In this document: positions 24,536 through 35,164 of the stretch, piece after piece
Layout of the letters: each line of letters begins with the position of its first letter
Position numbering within the stretch: the stretch's first letter is position 1
NCBI GenBank assembly: GCA_958510875.1
Contig: OY294070.1
Coordinates: 117,532,703-117,596,702 of the forward strand
Direction: 5' to 3'
Origin: Endomychus coccineus
Taxonomy: Eukaryota; Arthropoda; Insecta; Coleoptera; Endomychidae
DNA: 64,000 nucleotides
Made by a program: the position numbers and the translations under genes
The notes under the pieces: model-generated
The model's input: only the letters and a program-made list of their open reading frames with translations
Told to the model about the DNA's origin: nothing
The model's database searches: none

Positions 24536-24559
24536 TCATCTTGCTTGAATGTGTAGCAT

Positions 24560-25520
24560 GAAGACATCGCATGCACATGGGCAGTGTCACTCTTCCCAGA
24601 CTGGCTGTCTTTCTTCCACGGACCGTTGACTTCTATAGGTGACAATAGGGGCGCTGGCAATAAAGTTATATTACAATATCTAGCTGAATCATTGGATCTC
24701 CGCCGTCCCAACTATGTCGTTTACTATCGCGTTATCTTTCAAATAGCACACCATGTTGGTGTTTGCGGAGCCCCTCCGATACAATATATCAATGCTGGTG
24801 TCCCACAGGGAACTGTCTGGACACCAACCTTGTTTCTTCTTCATATCGACAATTTGTTGGAATTGACCTCGTGTCCCGTCCATAGCTTTAGGGCTGATGG
24901 TACACTTCATACCGCTTTCTCCTCTAGAGCGTAGGACCTCTAAGCTAATGAAGAGAGTTGTAAGACGGACACAGCTTGATACAATAAATGAAGATGTGGT
25001 AAAAATTGGAATGAGAATCTGAAAATCTAGTAGAGTTTAACGTTCCCAAAACTCAATCTTGTATTTTTCCAGGGAGGCGGATCCCACAATCCATACTAAT
25101 TTGGAGTCAGGCAGAACTATTCCTATGACGTCCTCCATATCTATGCTCGGTATTACCACCAACAGCAACCTCACATTGAACGCTTATGTGAAGCCCATTG
25201 CGAAAACCTCTTTACTGAAACTTGGACGCTGAAGCTCTTAGAGTATCTTCAGAAGGGAGCTATGCGTCCGATTGATGGTATCACACTTACGATTTCGTTG
25301 ACATCTCTAGAACATCAGAAATCTTGTCTGTTATTCCACCACGAGAGATTCCAGGAAGGTAGACTAGACGAGTTCAAACAAGTCACCTCTTCATTGTCAA
25401 GCTCGAGACTTGCTGAACATCTTTCTACCAGCTTATTTTTTCAATCGAACGGGGAAGTTGGGGAACTCTTCGCCTGGTGGGTCTCCTCCTGATGTCTATA
25501 ACCTCCTAACTTTCAAGAAA
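24560..25520 (+). pseudogene. Jockey-like LINE RT fragment, plus strand
   Basis: Plus-strand reverse transcriptase piece: PNYVVYYRVIFQIAHHV, then YINAGVPQGTVWTPTLFLLH (motif B and after) and HSFRADGTLHTAF, where the catalytic FADD has become FRAD. The C-terminal part follows with frameshifts (SRTSEILSVIPPREIPGR, HLFIVKLETC, SFYQLIFSIERGSWG) to about 25520. Same family as 11875-14800. The mutated YXDD-type motif and frameshifts make it dead. Confidence 0.85.
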
Positions 25521-25524
25521 TATT

Positions 25525-26835
25525 TCAATTTCATTCAGTTGCCGGCTTACACATGATATTCAAACATTAAAAGGTTTCCTTTCGTGAACCTAATGAAAAT
25601 TAAAAATCTTTATTGGTTCCCTGAAACGTGGAGCGGCTAGTGAATACTATTTCAGTGAAGCTGGATGAACCCATAGACCTATTATCCTAAGGAGACGAAA
25701 CATCTCATTCACAAAACTCCATTTGACTTGTTGCAATGATTACATGAAGTATGACAAAGAAAACCAACGGACCTCTTTGTCGTCGAGTCATAATTACTCC
25801 TTATTGGCAACGCTGTAACTATGATTGAAAACTTGGTACCACTTGTAAGGCAACACCGAAATAGCTACGAGACATACGGAAGCTGTCAAATTGCGTAGTA
25901 CAGAACAAAGTCCCCATTCATAAAAGGTGCGCGGCGTTGTCGCCTTCTGAGCAAATGATGCAATGAAATGGAATAGTTCTATATTCAAAAATTTAAATAT
26001 TCTATAATTCGATTGTATATTCCAGGTTACCATAAATTATGAAATATGTTTCAGAGGAAAATACATTTCAACAGTATTGCTTCTAATATAACCAATGAAT
26101 AAATGCTATGGACGTTTTTATAATAATTACAAATCTCAATCCGGCACACAGAACAACTAATCCGGCAACAGCACATTCCATACGGCCATACTTGAATATA
26201 CAGCGGTCTGAGTGGCCCGAAATTTTGGCAATGTCTCGTGTTTAAATGTAAACAATTCTGTCTCCTTAGGATGATAGGTATATGGATGAACCATACCACT
26301 TTTTTAAGATTATGTAAAAACTATTATTATTTCCAGAAAGTAGATCATTCGGAAGCGAAACAAAGATTATATTGTAATTCTTTTCAAATGAAGCTATTCG
26401 AAAAAACCGATTTGTTATCTTATACCCATATCTATGTATTATAATGAACGGATTACGTGTACATTCTTATGGCTTCCTTTTAACAAACATCGGCTGAAAA
26501 AAATCCGGTCAATCAATCTAACTTTTGTAATCTTACTACGTATCTAACGTGTAATTGAAATTAATCGGCTTATATCAATGTCTAGAGAAGTTTGGTATGG
26601 AGAGACGTGGGACGTGTTTAATGTTTTGAATTTTTCAAACATGATATGTGAACATGTGGTCAATAATTTATTGAATATTGTGGACAAGATGCACATGCAT
26701 TATTTAATTCGCTAGGTAATGAATATCACTGAGAACTGGGATAGACACTCACTGTCATTACGGCCACATTCCATTAGGAAAATGGGTTTGCAAGATTCCA
26801 AATAGAAATCGACGTTTGATACTCTGTACAATTGT
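25525..26835. other. Unassigned region
   Basis: No coding similarity or repeat recognised. Confidence 0.35.
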
Positions 26836-26840
26836 ACACA

Positions 26841-26999
26841 CAGGGTGACCCAGAGTCCCGGAAAAGTCCAATAGCTCCGTTGATATTGCAGATATTGGCA
26901 AGTGGTATTTTTCATGGAATAAATACACAAACGGAGCATAATAAAATATTTGCATTCATATACAAGTAACACACCAAACTTTTTTCAATGGAACACCCT
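26841..26999. mobile_element. Possible short TIR element, ~160 bp
   Basis: CAGGGTGACCC at 26841 and the inverted GGAACACCCT ending near 26999 resemble the ends of the long-TIR mariner-like elements in this window. Similarity between the two ends is limited to about 10 bases, so this may be a coincidence or two separate solo ends. Confidence 0.3.
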
Positions 27000-27059
27000 A
27001 TACTGTGATCATTATTTCGAAAGCCCTCATTAATCTGAAAAGAATGATATGACATACCA

Positions 27060-27480
27060 TGGGTCTCTTGTTGACGGTTTCCGAATAATCAGACCTTTTA
27101 GATTTAGAAGGGGTCTACTTCAAAAAATCACTCTGTGTTTACTAATCGAGATAAAACCGCGATTCTTCCGCGAGCAGTTTGTCAATATGGTTAAAAATAG
27201 TATCCATTATCAGAAATTTCTCGGCTTCGGAATCGTATTCAGCGACCCAAAAAACCTCCTTGGTGCATTCGAAATGCCTAAAACACGTACATTGCAAAAT
27301 AACATATAGAGGTGCAAAATGGCCAATTTCGTCGATTTTATCACCCCTATGATGAATTGCAAGTAAATCTGGCTACGGATTCGTGTTCAGCGACCCAAAA
27401 AACCCCCTAGGTGCACTCGAAATGCCAAAATACCTTTTTTTGGCACATATGGTAGTTCGGAGGAAAAATCAGTGGCTATG
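27060..27480. repeat. Two direct copies of a ~65-bp block
   Basis: Blocks near 27217-27285 and 27369-27436 share TTCAGCGACCCAAAAAACC and TCGAAATGCC. The same short motif occurs inside the elements at 7971 and 13140. Probably part of a non-autonomous element whose ends I could not define. Confidence 0.5.
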
Positions 27481-27484
27481 GGGA

Positions 27485-28305
27485 AAGTTGTTAACTTTTT
27501 AGTAACTAACTGCGGCTTCAGTTATCTTTGTTACGAAGTTGTATTAATATAGAACCCCAAATCGTACAGTAAATAATTCGTATCACGAAAAATTTGATCT
27601 GCTCAGGCGAAGTAAGTAAGTTATCGGAAAAAATATTTCGTTGGTCTTGTGTGAGAATCAAGGAAATTACATTTCAATGGTATTACTTGTATTCCACACA
27701 TAATTCCCATTTAACTGTGTCATAATAAATTAAAGAAATCCAAGACATTCAAAACCATTGTCATTTTATTGAAAACACAAATCAGTTTTCATTGATATAC
27801 CTTTCAGAATCTAGGTGCATGGAGTTATACTTTTAGTTCTATCATATATGTAGACTTATACCCCTAATAAACTCAATTCCAATTTCCAAGAACCTGTTCA
27901 TGCCTTCTACAAAACCGTCATGAGATGAATGCCGACATCAAATGTAAAAATAAGTTACCATCTGTAGGTCTGAGTGTAAATAAGTGCACGTGCATTGAAA
28001 TAAAAGAAACCACATATAATGGCACCCTCACCAACACTGCCTGCAGTATAATTTGTAGAGTATATTAATAATTTCACGCATGTAAAACCAGCTCTGCGGT
28101 GGTTTTTGATCGAAAGTAGGTGCAGGTGTGCGACGAAACGGTCGGCATTTTTCATCAGATCATTGTTTTACGATACGTTCTAATGTTCAGTGATTATGGT
28201 ACGGAAATTAGCGATGAAGACATCAAACAATGATGTACTAGCGTTAATAACTGTCTCCAATTCGATATCATGAAGATAAAGATTTCTCACTATTTTTTAT
28301 ATATA
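27485..28305. other. Unassigned region
   Basis: No coding similarity recognised on either strand. Confidence 0.3.
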
Positions 28306-28319
28306 TGAATAAAAATTCT

Positions 28320-28366
28320 CTTTTATGACGTTTCGATAATAGTTTATCATGTTCATCAAAATTGTT
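28320..28366 (-). other. Hammerhead-like motif downstream of PLE fragment
   Basis: On the minus strand: UUGAUGA (C3 to U), ACAU, a perfect GAUAA-ACUA-UUAUC hairpin, then GAAACGUC. It lies about 300 bases downstream of the PLE GIY-YIG remnant at 28640-29040, matching the spacing seen for the next PLE. Stem III is minimal, so a functional ribozyme is doubtful. Confidence 0.4.
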
Positions 28367-28639
28367 TTGTCAATTAGTGTTTCCATGTCATTTAGAAAAG
28401 AATAGATGATTTAAAACTGCAGAAAACATTGGATCGGTTGTGTGTGTGAAAGAGTAATGTATGACTAATTATCATTTTGAAATGGATTGAATACAGAAGA
28501 CATTATTTCAAGATTATACAATTCTATCTATCTATGATTATTTTATGAATTAGTTATTCTATGATTAACATTTCATTTCTATTATTAACAACTAATCAAG
28601 TTTAAGATAATTATATGGAAACCAACCTCAAAACTGTTA

Positions 28640-29040
28640 TTTATATATATTAGATAATAAGTCATCTTTTTTAGGTTGAATTAGATTGACAATTGAAAGT
28701 GGTACTTCAAAATAACAGAATTTGTTAAGTTTGAATTAGATTATTGTAAAGTTTTGAAAGATTGGAATCTATTTTGTCATTTACACAATTCTTTTGAATT
28801 TCTTTCTAGTATCAAATGTTTGTTGTTATTCGTTTCAATATTTTAAATTTTTGTATTGTTGTAGTCAAATGAATGGTTAGTACCTTTTACATGTTTACTA
28901 AGTGCAGTGGATGAATTTTTGGTATATTTGTTTCCATTCAATCTTTTTTCGAGGTATCGGGAAGATTGGTCGATGTATACCATTTCGCAATCTTTACAAG
29001 GGATGGAATAAACAGACTTTTTTGGTTTAAATAGCTTTTA
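28640..29040 (-). pseudogene. PLE GIY-YIG domain remnant
   Basis: The minus strand encodes KPKKSVYSIPCKDCEMVYID, then SSRYLEKRLNGNKYTKNSST, ALSKHVKGTNHSFDYNNTKI and, with a stop and shifts, NIETNNNK and LILERN. This is a near-complete GIY-YIG nuclease domain of a Penelope-like protein, with Y-I-P-C-C-Y spacing like the intact copy at 29557. The reverse transcriptase portion is missing (5' truncation near 29040). Confidence 0.8.
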
Positions 29041-29082
29041 TAACATATAATATAATAAGATTCTTGACCCAGTATGAATTAT

Positions 29083-29108
29083 ATAAAAAATTCTCGGGAA
29101 TTAGGTCA
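29083..29108 (+). repeat. 26-bp inverted copy of the PLE 5' coding edge
   Basis: The 26 bases ATAAAAAATTCTCGGG... are identical, in opposite orientation, to 31176-31201, just upstream of the PLE reading frame start. In the coding orientation they read KILGN, part of the usual KADKGN block of PLE reverse transcriptases. Confidence 0.85.
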
Positions 29109-29133
29109 CATTAACACTCTGTTATAAATGTTC

Positions 29134-29175
29134 GTCTTTACGTACGTTTCGGTCTCACGACCATCATCAGAAGAC
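29134..29175 (-). ncRNA. Candidate hammerhead ribozyme in PLE 3' region
   Basis: Minus strand, 5' to 3': stem I GUCUU (29175-29171), core CUGAUGA (29170-29164), one extra U, stem II GGUC-GUGA-GACC (29162-29151), GAA (29150-29148), stem III ACG-UA-CGU (29147-29140), cleavage base A (29139), and stem I return AAGAC (29138-29134). All stems pair perfectly, and the invariant core residues plus the A15.1-U16.1 pair are present. The only deviation is the unpaired U between the core and stem II. It lies 382 bases after the PLE stop codon. Hammerheads of this minimal type are known in PLE terminal repeats. Activity is not shown. Confidence 0.65.
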
Positions 29176-29556
29176 TTATTTTGTTAAAAAGGGGTTAACT
29201 AAAAATAATTAACACAAGCGTCCATATCGCACAATTTTCAATCAAAAAGCTCATGCCGTCGAAACGAACAGAACCACGAATAATCGAAAATTGTATCGTT
29301 AATATTAAAGTATAGATTTTTTTGTAACAAGAAACCACTGTTAAGTAATATTCTCATAATGTACAAACGCATATTGCTATGGTCTCAAAGCAACTGGAGT
29401 TCGAAGCTATTTGTTTGTAATAACTCGACCCAGATGTAGATTTATGACGTACTTGAAAAGGTTTTAGACCTGCATTGTAATTTAGTTTACTTTAAGCGTT
29501 CTTCCTAAAATATACTTTTAACATTATAAAGACGTATGTAGGAATTTGCAAGAGTT

Positions 29557-31173
29557 TTAATTAATCAAGTTATTATAAATCTGACTCAATCCCTGAATAT
29601 CATTCCTATGATTTACAGAATTTGAATCCCTTTTTATGTGAATCATCTCCAGGATAGATCTTTTATAATAATTGGTTTCTTTAGTTAAAATATTAACATT
29701 TTTGTAATCAAATTGATGGTTATAATCAAAACAGTGCTTAGCAAGGGCGGTGGAATTTTCTAAGTTATTATTTCTTGTGCTATACTTATGGCCGTACATT
29801 CTCTTTTGTAAATATTGTTTAGAGATTCCAGTATAAGTTCCATCACAATCTAAACAATTCAATGTATATACTGTGTGGGTTTGTTTACCTTTAGGTATTA
29901 CAGGTTTTAGATTTGAGAAATATTTCCCAACACAGTTAGTAGGTTTATGCGCAACATTTATATCGTACTTTTTCAAACATTTCTTAATTTTTTCTGAGGT
30001 CTCCGGAATGTATGGTAAAGTTATATAATTGTCTGTATTACCTGTTATGTTATTTTTATAAGAAGAACCATTATTGATTTTGTTTATTCTCTCTTTAATG
30101 ATAGGATTGTAGAAAGTTTTTGGGTAGCCATTCATTTCCAATGCATTACGAACAATTTTTAAATTTTTGGGACGGTCCTCTGCGTGGGATAATTTTACCG
30201 CGCGGTCTGTGAGGCTGTTTATAACACTTTTTTTATAACAAGCTGGTGCAACGGAATTGAAATGAAGATAACGTTGAGACCAGACTTCTTTAGTAAACCA
30301 AGAAGTTTTTATTTTTCCATCTGCATCATGCCTAATGGTCATATCTAGAAAATTAATGTTATTGTTTATTTCTATTTCACAAGTGAATTGAAGTTTACAA
30401 TGGAAATTGTTAAATTTATTAATCACATATTGAATTTTATCGTTGGGAACACACATAAGGCAATCATCTACATACCGTTTAAAGAATACAGGCTGAGAAT
30501 CTAATGAATTTATAACAGATTCCTCTAGGCATTCCATAACGAGGTTAGCAATGGTAGCTGAAATAGGAGATCCTATTGCTGTGCCGAAAATTTGTCCAAA
30601 ATATTGCTCACCGTACTGAAAATAAGTGCATTCTAAACAAAACTTTACCGCATTTATAAAATCCGATTGATCAAGAGGTGTGTGGTTTTTAATCTCTGGC
30701 CAAAGTTTTTTGATGCAATTTAATGCCAAAACGACAGGTATATTTGTAAATAAAGAAACAACATTCAAGGAAATTAGTTGATGGTTTACTGGTACGGATT
30801 GATTTTTTATAAATTCATTAAAATGCCATGAATCTTTCACATAGAATTCATTTTTTCCTAATATATTATTGATAGATTTTGATAGAAATTTTGATAAATT
30901 GTAAGTAGGCGCTCCAATATTACTTACAATGGGTCTTAGGGGTATATCATTTTTATGTAATTTCGGAAGCCCATAGATATAAGGTGCAAGCCCATTATGG
31001 CAAATTAATTTATTTTTTAATTCAATAGGGATTATCTTATTTTTATGCCATTTATTTATCAATTTATTCATGTTATTTTGTACTGATGAAGTAGGGTCAG
31101 ATTTTAATTTTTTATAAGTTGTTTCATCATTTAAAAGGTTTCCCATTTTGTTTTCATAGTCATTTTCATGCAT
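29557..31173 (-). CDS. Penelope-like element RT/GIY-YIG protein (long ORF, motif-A Asp lost)
   Basis: A 538-codon frame, the longest in the window. PLE proteins copy element RNA with a telomerase-like reverse transcriptase and nick DNA with a GIY-YIG nuclease. Order: fingers with GLPKLHK (68-74), motif A SLNVVSLFTNIP (135-146), motif B GTAIGSPISATIAN (197-210), motif C YVDD (234-237), INFLDMTI (273-280), then the nuclease with VYTLNCLDCDGTYTGIS (435-451) and a probable catalytic Glu in SILEMIHIK (near 509). Motif A normally has Asp at residue 137 (S-D-V-V-S-L-F-T); here it is Asn, a one-base change, so RT activity is probably lost. Upstream, the frame continues in the same phase (KILGN, stop, VIM) beyond an in-frame TAG, so the true N-terminus is missing. 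Confidence 0.9.
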   Translation of the reverse strand: MHENDYENKMGNLLNDETTYKKLKSDPTSSVQNNMNKLINKWHKNKIIPIELKNKLICHNGLAPYIYGLPKLHKNDIPLRPIVSNIGAPTYNLSKFLSKSINNILGKNEFYVKDSWHFNEFIKNQSVPVNHQLISLNVVSLFTNIPVVLALNCIKKLWPEIKNHTPLDQSDFINAVKFCLECTYFQYGEQYFGQIFGTAIGSPISATIANLVMECLEESVINSLDSQPVFFKRYVDDCLMCVPNDKIQYVINKFNNFHCKLQFTCEIEINNNINFLDMTIRHDADGKIKTSWFTKEVWSQRYLHFNSVAPACYKKSVINSLTDRAVKLSHAEDRPKNLKIVRNALEMNGYPKTFYNPIIKERINKINNGSSYKNNITGNTDNYITLPYIPETSEKIKKCLKKYDINVAHKPTNCVGKYFSNLKPVIPKGKQTHTVYTLNCLDCDGTYTGISKQYLQKRMYGHKYSTRNNNLENSTALAKHCFDYNHQFDYKNVNILTKETNYYKRSILEMIHIKRDSNSVNHRNDIQGLSQIYNNLIN

Positions 31174-31487
31174 TATGACCTAATTCCCGAGAATTTTTTA
31201 TGACATGTAGGTCATAAGGTTTTACTATATTACATCATTTTTCAGAAAGACCATTAATATTATGGTGGTGATATGTAATGTTTATCTTTTGATTTCACTT
31301 TATTGGTATTGATTTTACCAGATGAGTTATAAAATTTTTGAATTTTGTCCTTAGTTATGGAATTGACTAAATCAATGGGATAATCATTCGTTATTGAAGT
31401 TTCTTTTGTTTTTATAATAGATATATTTCTCAGTTCTCCCGAACTTATGGAAGCATTAGATACTTTCGTAGAAACTGAAATAATATA
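31174..31487 (-). pseudogene. Degraded 5' part of the PLE
   Basis: The minus strand just upstream of the long frame reads KILGN-stop-VIMHEND, matching the ADKG-type block of PLE reverse transcriptases, so coding sequence once continued here. Farther up, a 70-codon frame (to 31260) has no clear PLE similarity. The region is cut at 31487 by a palindromic element. Confidence 0.5.
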
Positions 31488-32425
31488 CAGGGTGTCCAAG
31501 GTTTTAGTAGCAGAACTTCAACAGTCGATAGAAAATTTGATTTTGAGAAAAAAAGTTCCTATTAACATATATGCACAGACGCTTAGTTTTTGAGACACAG
31601 GCTGTTGAAATTGAAACAAAAATTTCGTTTTTTGCAAATATCTCCGGAACCGTTTATCGTACAGAAAACATCTTCTGCGAACATTTTCCACTCATAGCAA
31701 GCTATGTTCTGGGCGATGAAAAATTTTAATTTAGTCATAATTGGTGAAGATTTTGAAGGGGTAGCAGATGTTTTTCTCCCCAACTTCTACACCACTGGAA
31801 AAAATACGGTTTTGAGACCACTATTTGAACCGCCAATGCTTCCTACACAAAAAAGGTACGGTTATAAGCTCTAAAGTTGACCGTTTTCCAGAAAAATCAA
31901 CTTTTATGTTGAAAAACATGGTCAATTTTTTGGTTTTGTTACTTGTTCTAACGTTTGAATAAATTTTGTTTAATTACTAAGAATTTACCATGTTTTTCAA
32001 CACAGAAGTTGATTTTTCTCGAAAACGGTCAACTTTAGAGCTTATGACCGAGAGTATCTTTTTTGTGTAGAAAACAATGGCGGTTCAAATAGTTGTCTAA
32101 AAACCGTACTTTTCCCAGTGGCGTAGAAGTTGGGGAGAAAAACTTCCACTACCCCTTCAAAATCTTCACTAATCAAGACTAAAAAAAAAAAAATTATCGC
32201 ACGGAACATAGCTTACTATTTTTAAAAAATGCTTGCAAAAGCTGTTTTCTGTACGATAAACGGTTTCGGAGATATTTGCAAAAAACGAAATTTTTTTTTC
32301 AATTTCAACACCCTGTATCTCGAAAACTAAGCGTCTGTGCATATATGTTAATAGGAACTTTTTTTCTCAAAATCAAATTTTCTATCGACTGTTGAAGTTC
32401 TGCTACTAAAACCTGGGACACCCTG
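31488..32425. mobile_element. Palindromic TIR element C, 938 bp
   Basis: It starts CAGGGTGTCCAAGG and ends GGGACACCCTG, flanked by TA (31486-31487, 32426-32427). The arms (about 450 bp each) are imperfect inverted copies almost to the centre, sharing GTAGCAGAACTTCAACAGTC, CATATATGCACAGACGCTTA and AGTTGGGGAGAAAAA. No transposase; it is non-autonomous and probably mobilised by a mariner-like transposase of the type encoded elsewhere in the window. It splits the PLE 5' region. A solo end lies at 6592-6650. Confidence 0.9.
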
Positions 32426-32990
32426 TATAATGTGAATTCAACTACCTACTTATTTCAAAAGTTCTAACACACTAGGTCAACATTTGAAAAATAACAAAAA
32501 ATAAGTTAAATTGTGGATATTGTCCAAACTTTCATATAGGTCAAAATGGTAGGTCTTTCTCTAGTAAAGTGAGCATTTTAGGAGTAATAGAAATTACAAA
32601 CTTGACTTCAATTATGCCACACATTTGTTAGCGACGGCTTTTAAAGTTTTACATGTGGTAAACAATGGTAGACTTGTATATAACATAGAATACTCTGATT
32701 TAATAAATATAAACACAGTAAACTTTCAATTAATAATCTAGTAGATTTTTCATATTCCCCTTCTCATAATCTCTTCCCCACAAAAACAACCTGTCGCAAA
32801 TTAATGACTAGATTTTAATCCCTTAGTTGCTAGCAACCGATATTCTTGTAATCAACAAGTTAGCCTCAGCCAATCTGAATTCCCAATCATTAAGACATGC
32901 CCCCTTGGTCATTATATGTTCATGTCTATGTAGTTAGTAATTCCTCTGTAAATTTAAGTTCCATAAGTCACTATAAATAAGAAACAATCA

Positions 32991-33060
32991 CCTTTATCCA
33001 CTAAAAATATTCTTAAAGTACTGAAGACCTTTCGGGTAGCAAGGCCATTAACAGAATAAA
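32991..33060 (-). other. Hammerhead-like terminal motif, second copy of the 10985 type
   Basis: Minus strand: TCTGTTAATGGCCTTGC, ACCCGAAAGGTCTTCAGTAC and ATATTTTTAGTGGATAAAGG. Base-for-base similar to 10985-11055. It lies upstream of the PLE at 29557-31487 in that element's orientation, once the inserted palindromic element is discounted. The core is degraded (CUGUUAA). Confidence 0.4.
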
Positions 33061-33064
33061 GTCA

Positions 33065-33825
33065 TTTGTCACCTGGAGGAGCCACTGGGTGAAGAAACAT
33101 ATCGAGGTTTTTTTGATAAAATTTAATTTAAGATTTTTTCTACAGAATCGAATTTTATCTATTGTTGGATTTTATAAATAATGTGCAATAACAAGTTACC
33201 TAAACTAGGCTATAAAGTGACCGAGGGAGCTTTTTGCCAATTGCTCAGGAAAAGAAATATTCATTTATTTCCTAATTATTTATATTCGTCTATAACTACG
33301 GTAAGATCTGAATAATAAATTACAACTGTCAATACTTACTAAAATATTTATTATCGATTATGATAGTTTATATGTTTTCATTAATTACTTGACGTCTTTG
33401 TGAAACACCGCGCCACATTCTCGTTTCAATTTCTCAAAGGATATATGTTGACAGTTGACACCCAATATCGAATAAGCTCTTGGACACCCAGTGCAATGTT
33501 TCTAAGAAGTTCATTTCAGTGTTTACTTGAAATTGTATACGACGAACTGGAGTAACCTGATATGCACCGCACAACGATAAGAAAACCTATTTCTGCAGCA
33601 TAAATTGTTACTCGAGAGACGAGACTTATTGTATGGAAATTAACTGTCAAACCCTTAGAAGAAACCAAATGAGAAACTTCACGACGCGCTGCGATCCCTA
33701 GCATATAAAATGGAACATTGTAATGTACCCATTAGTTGAAAGCACAAACGTTACAATGTTTCGAGCTTTTCATCTGAGCTGGTAACATCTCTATATTGTT
33801 CATTTAGCGATTTTGTAATGACCCA
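33065..33825. other. Unassigned region
   Basis: No coding similarity recognised. A GGACACCCAGT near 33481 resembles the TIR tip of element A but has no matching partner. Confidence 0.3.
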
Positions 33826-33829
33826 ATGA

Positions 33830-34090
33830 AGCCGAGGTGTAAGACAGAGACATGTCGATGCAATAAATGAAGATGTGGCTATAACCTTGAAATGGTGATC
33901 TGATAATTTAGTAGTTTATGATGCTATCAAAAAGCAAGCTTGCATTTTGTCCATTAAGGCGGATCCAAATATCCGTAATATGATGATGTCAGTTATAACT
34001 TTCCTACCAAGTCCATAGCCATGCTCGGTATCACCACCAACAGCACCCTCTCGTGGGATGATCATGTGAGGTACTTACGAAAACTGCTTC
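33830..34090 (+). pseudogene. Jockey-like LINE fragment
   Basis: Plus-strand piece related to 25000-25200: it carries GATGCAATAAATGAAGATGTGG, a degraded KADPNIRNMMM segment (normally FSRKADPTIPNMMM) and GCTCGGTATCACCACCAACA. It covers the RT region after the catalytic motif. Frames are broken. Confidence 0.7.
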
Positions 34091-34329
34091 ATAGAACACA
34101 TGGTTTTCGGTGATGATGAATATGTTGTGTGTTATTTTAAGTAATAATAACTCATCCGTCTCAAAAGTTGGTTCTGACATGCTTCCATCCATTTTTCTTA
34201 CAATATTACATAATACACAAATTACCTTCACAATTGTTATCGACTTTATAGGGTGAGCATAGAACAGGTCCTTGTATTTTAAATTTTGGAACCATAATTC
34301 CAAACGCACATTCTGTAGTTAAAGATTCT

Positions 34330-34960
34330 TTTCGGATTGATTATGTTCGGATTTGCAGCTAAGAAAATGCTTTTCCAAAGCACCAAAATATTTAAAAACA
34401 TAATGATATAGCATGTTTTCGATCGAAAATTGTCCAAGTAATCCAAATATCCTACTTACAATTCTAAATTCTGCAACTTTGAGGTCGAAAAACGTCAAAA
34501 ACTGGAAGAAAATTACGTTTACCTGGTTTTTGGCGTAAAATTAATGGTATACTGGAGTGTAAAAACTGTTGGATGACGTTCGGGAACTGTTTTCTTATCG
34601 TAAAATTTCCCGCTGAATCCGATTCCGAGGTAATAAGTCCAAAAAAAAAGACTTGTCAGCGACCTGACGACAGATTTTTGTACAGTAATATCGTTTTTTT
34701 TGTCTTTTTTTTTAAAGTTTTTTCGATTTTTCGACCTCTAAAATACATTTAGTTTAAAGAATTCTCATTTTATCGTAAAGCTGAGGTAGATTTCGCAATG
34801 GATAGAGAATGATGCGTTATATAAGGAAACACCATTTTCGGATTCAGCGGCCAATTTTCGATCGGAAATGACTTCTTGGAGGTTTATTTACTATAAAATG
34901 ACGATTTCTGGGATCAAAAACACGATGTAGAAACGGAAAAAAATTGTCCCGGCCTGTTCC
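34330..34960. repeat. Imperfect palindromic, MITE-like region
   Basis: Inverted pairs include TTTTCGATCGAAAATTG (34417) with CAATTTTCGATCGG (34853) and GAGGTCGAAAAA (34471) with TTTTTCGACCTC (34725). No coding sequence. Ends and target duplication were not resolved. Confidence 0.4.
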
Positions 34961-35164
34961 GCAGACGCCCTTGGCCGTCACCTCTAATTTAGAATTGACC
35001 TTAGGTCAAATATTATTTCAAGATCACTAGCTTTGTTTGATATTCATTGAATGTTGATATGCATAAGTACAAGATTTGCAGTAGTTTTTTTTATTTATTA
35101 TACGTTCTCTACTTCGTTCATGGCTTTGTCTGAAAAAAGTGTTCAGTCTCTTCTTTTCTACTTA

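Noticed and set aside
33735..33775. Another hammerhead motif (minus strand AGATGAAAAGCTCGAAACATTG)
   Set aside because: Core is incomplete and stem II cannot form; too weak to include.
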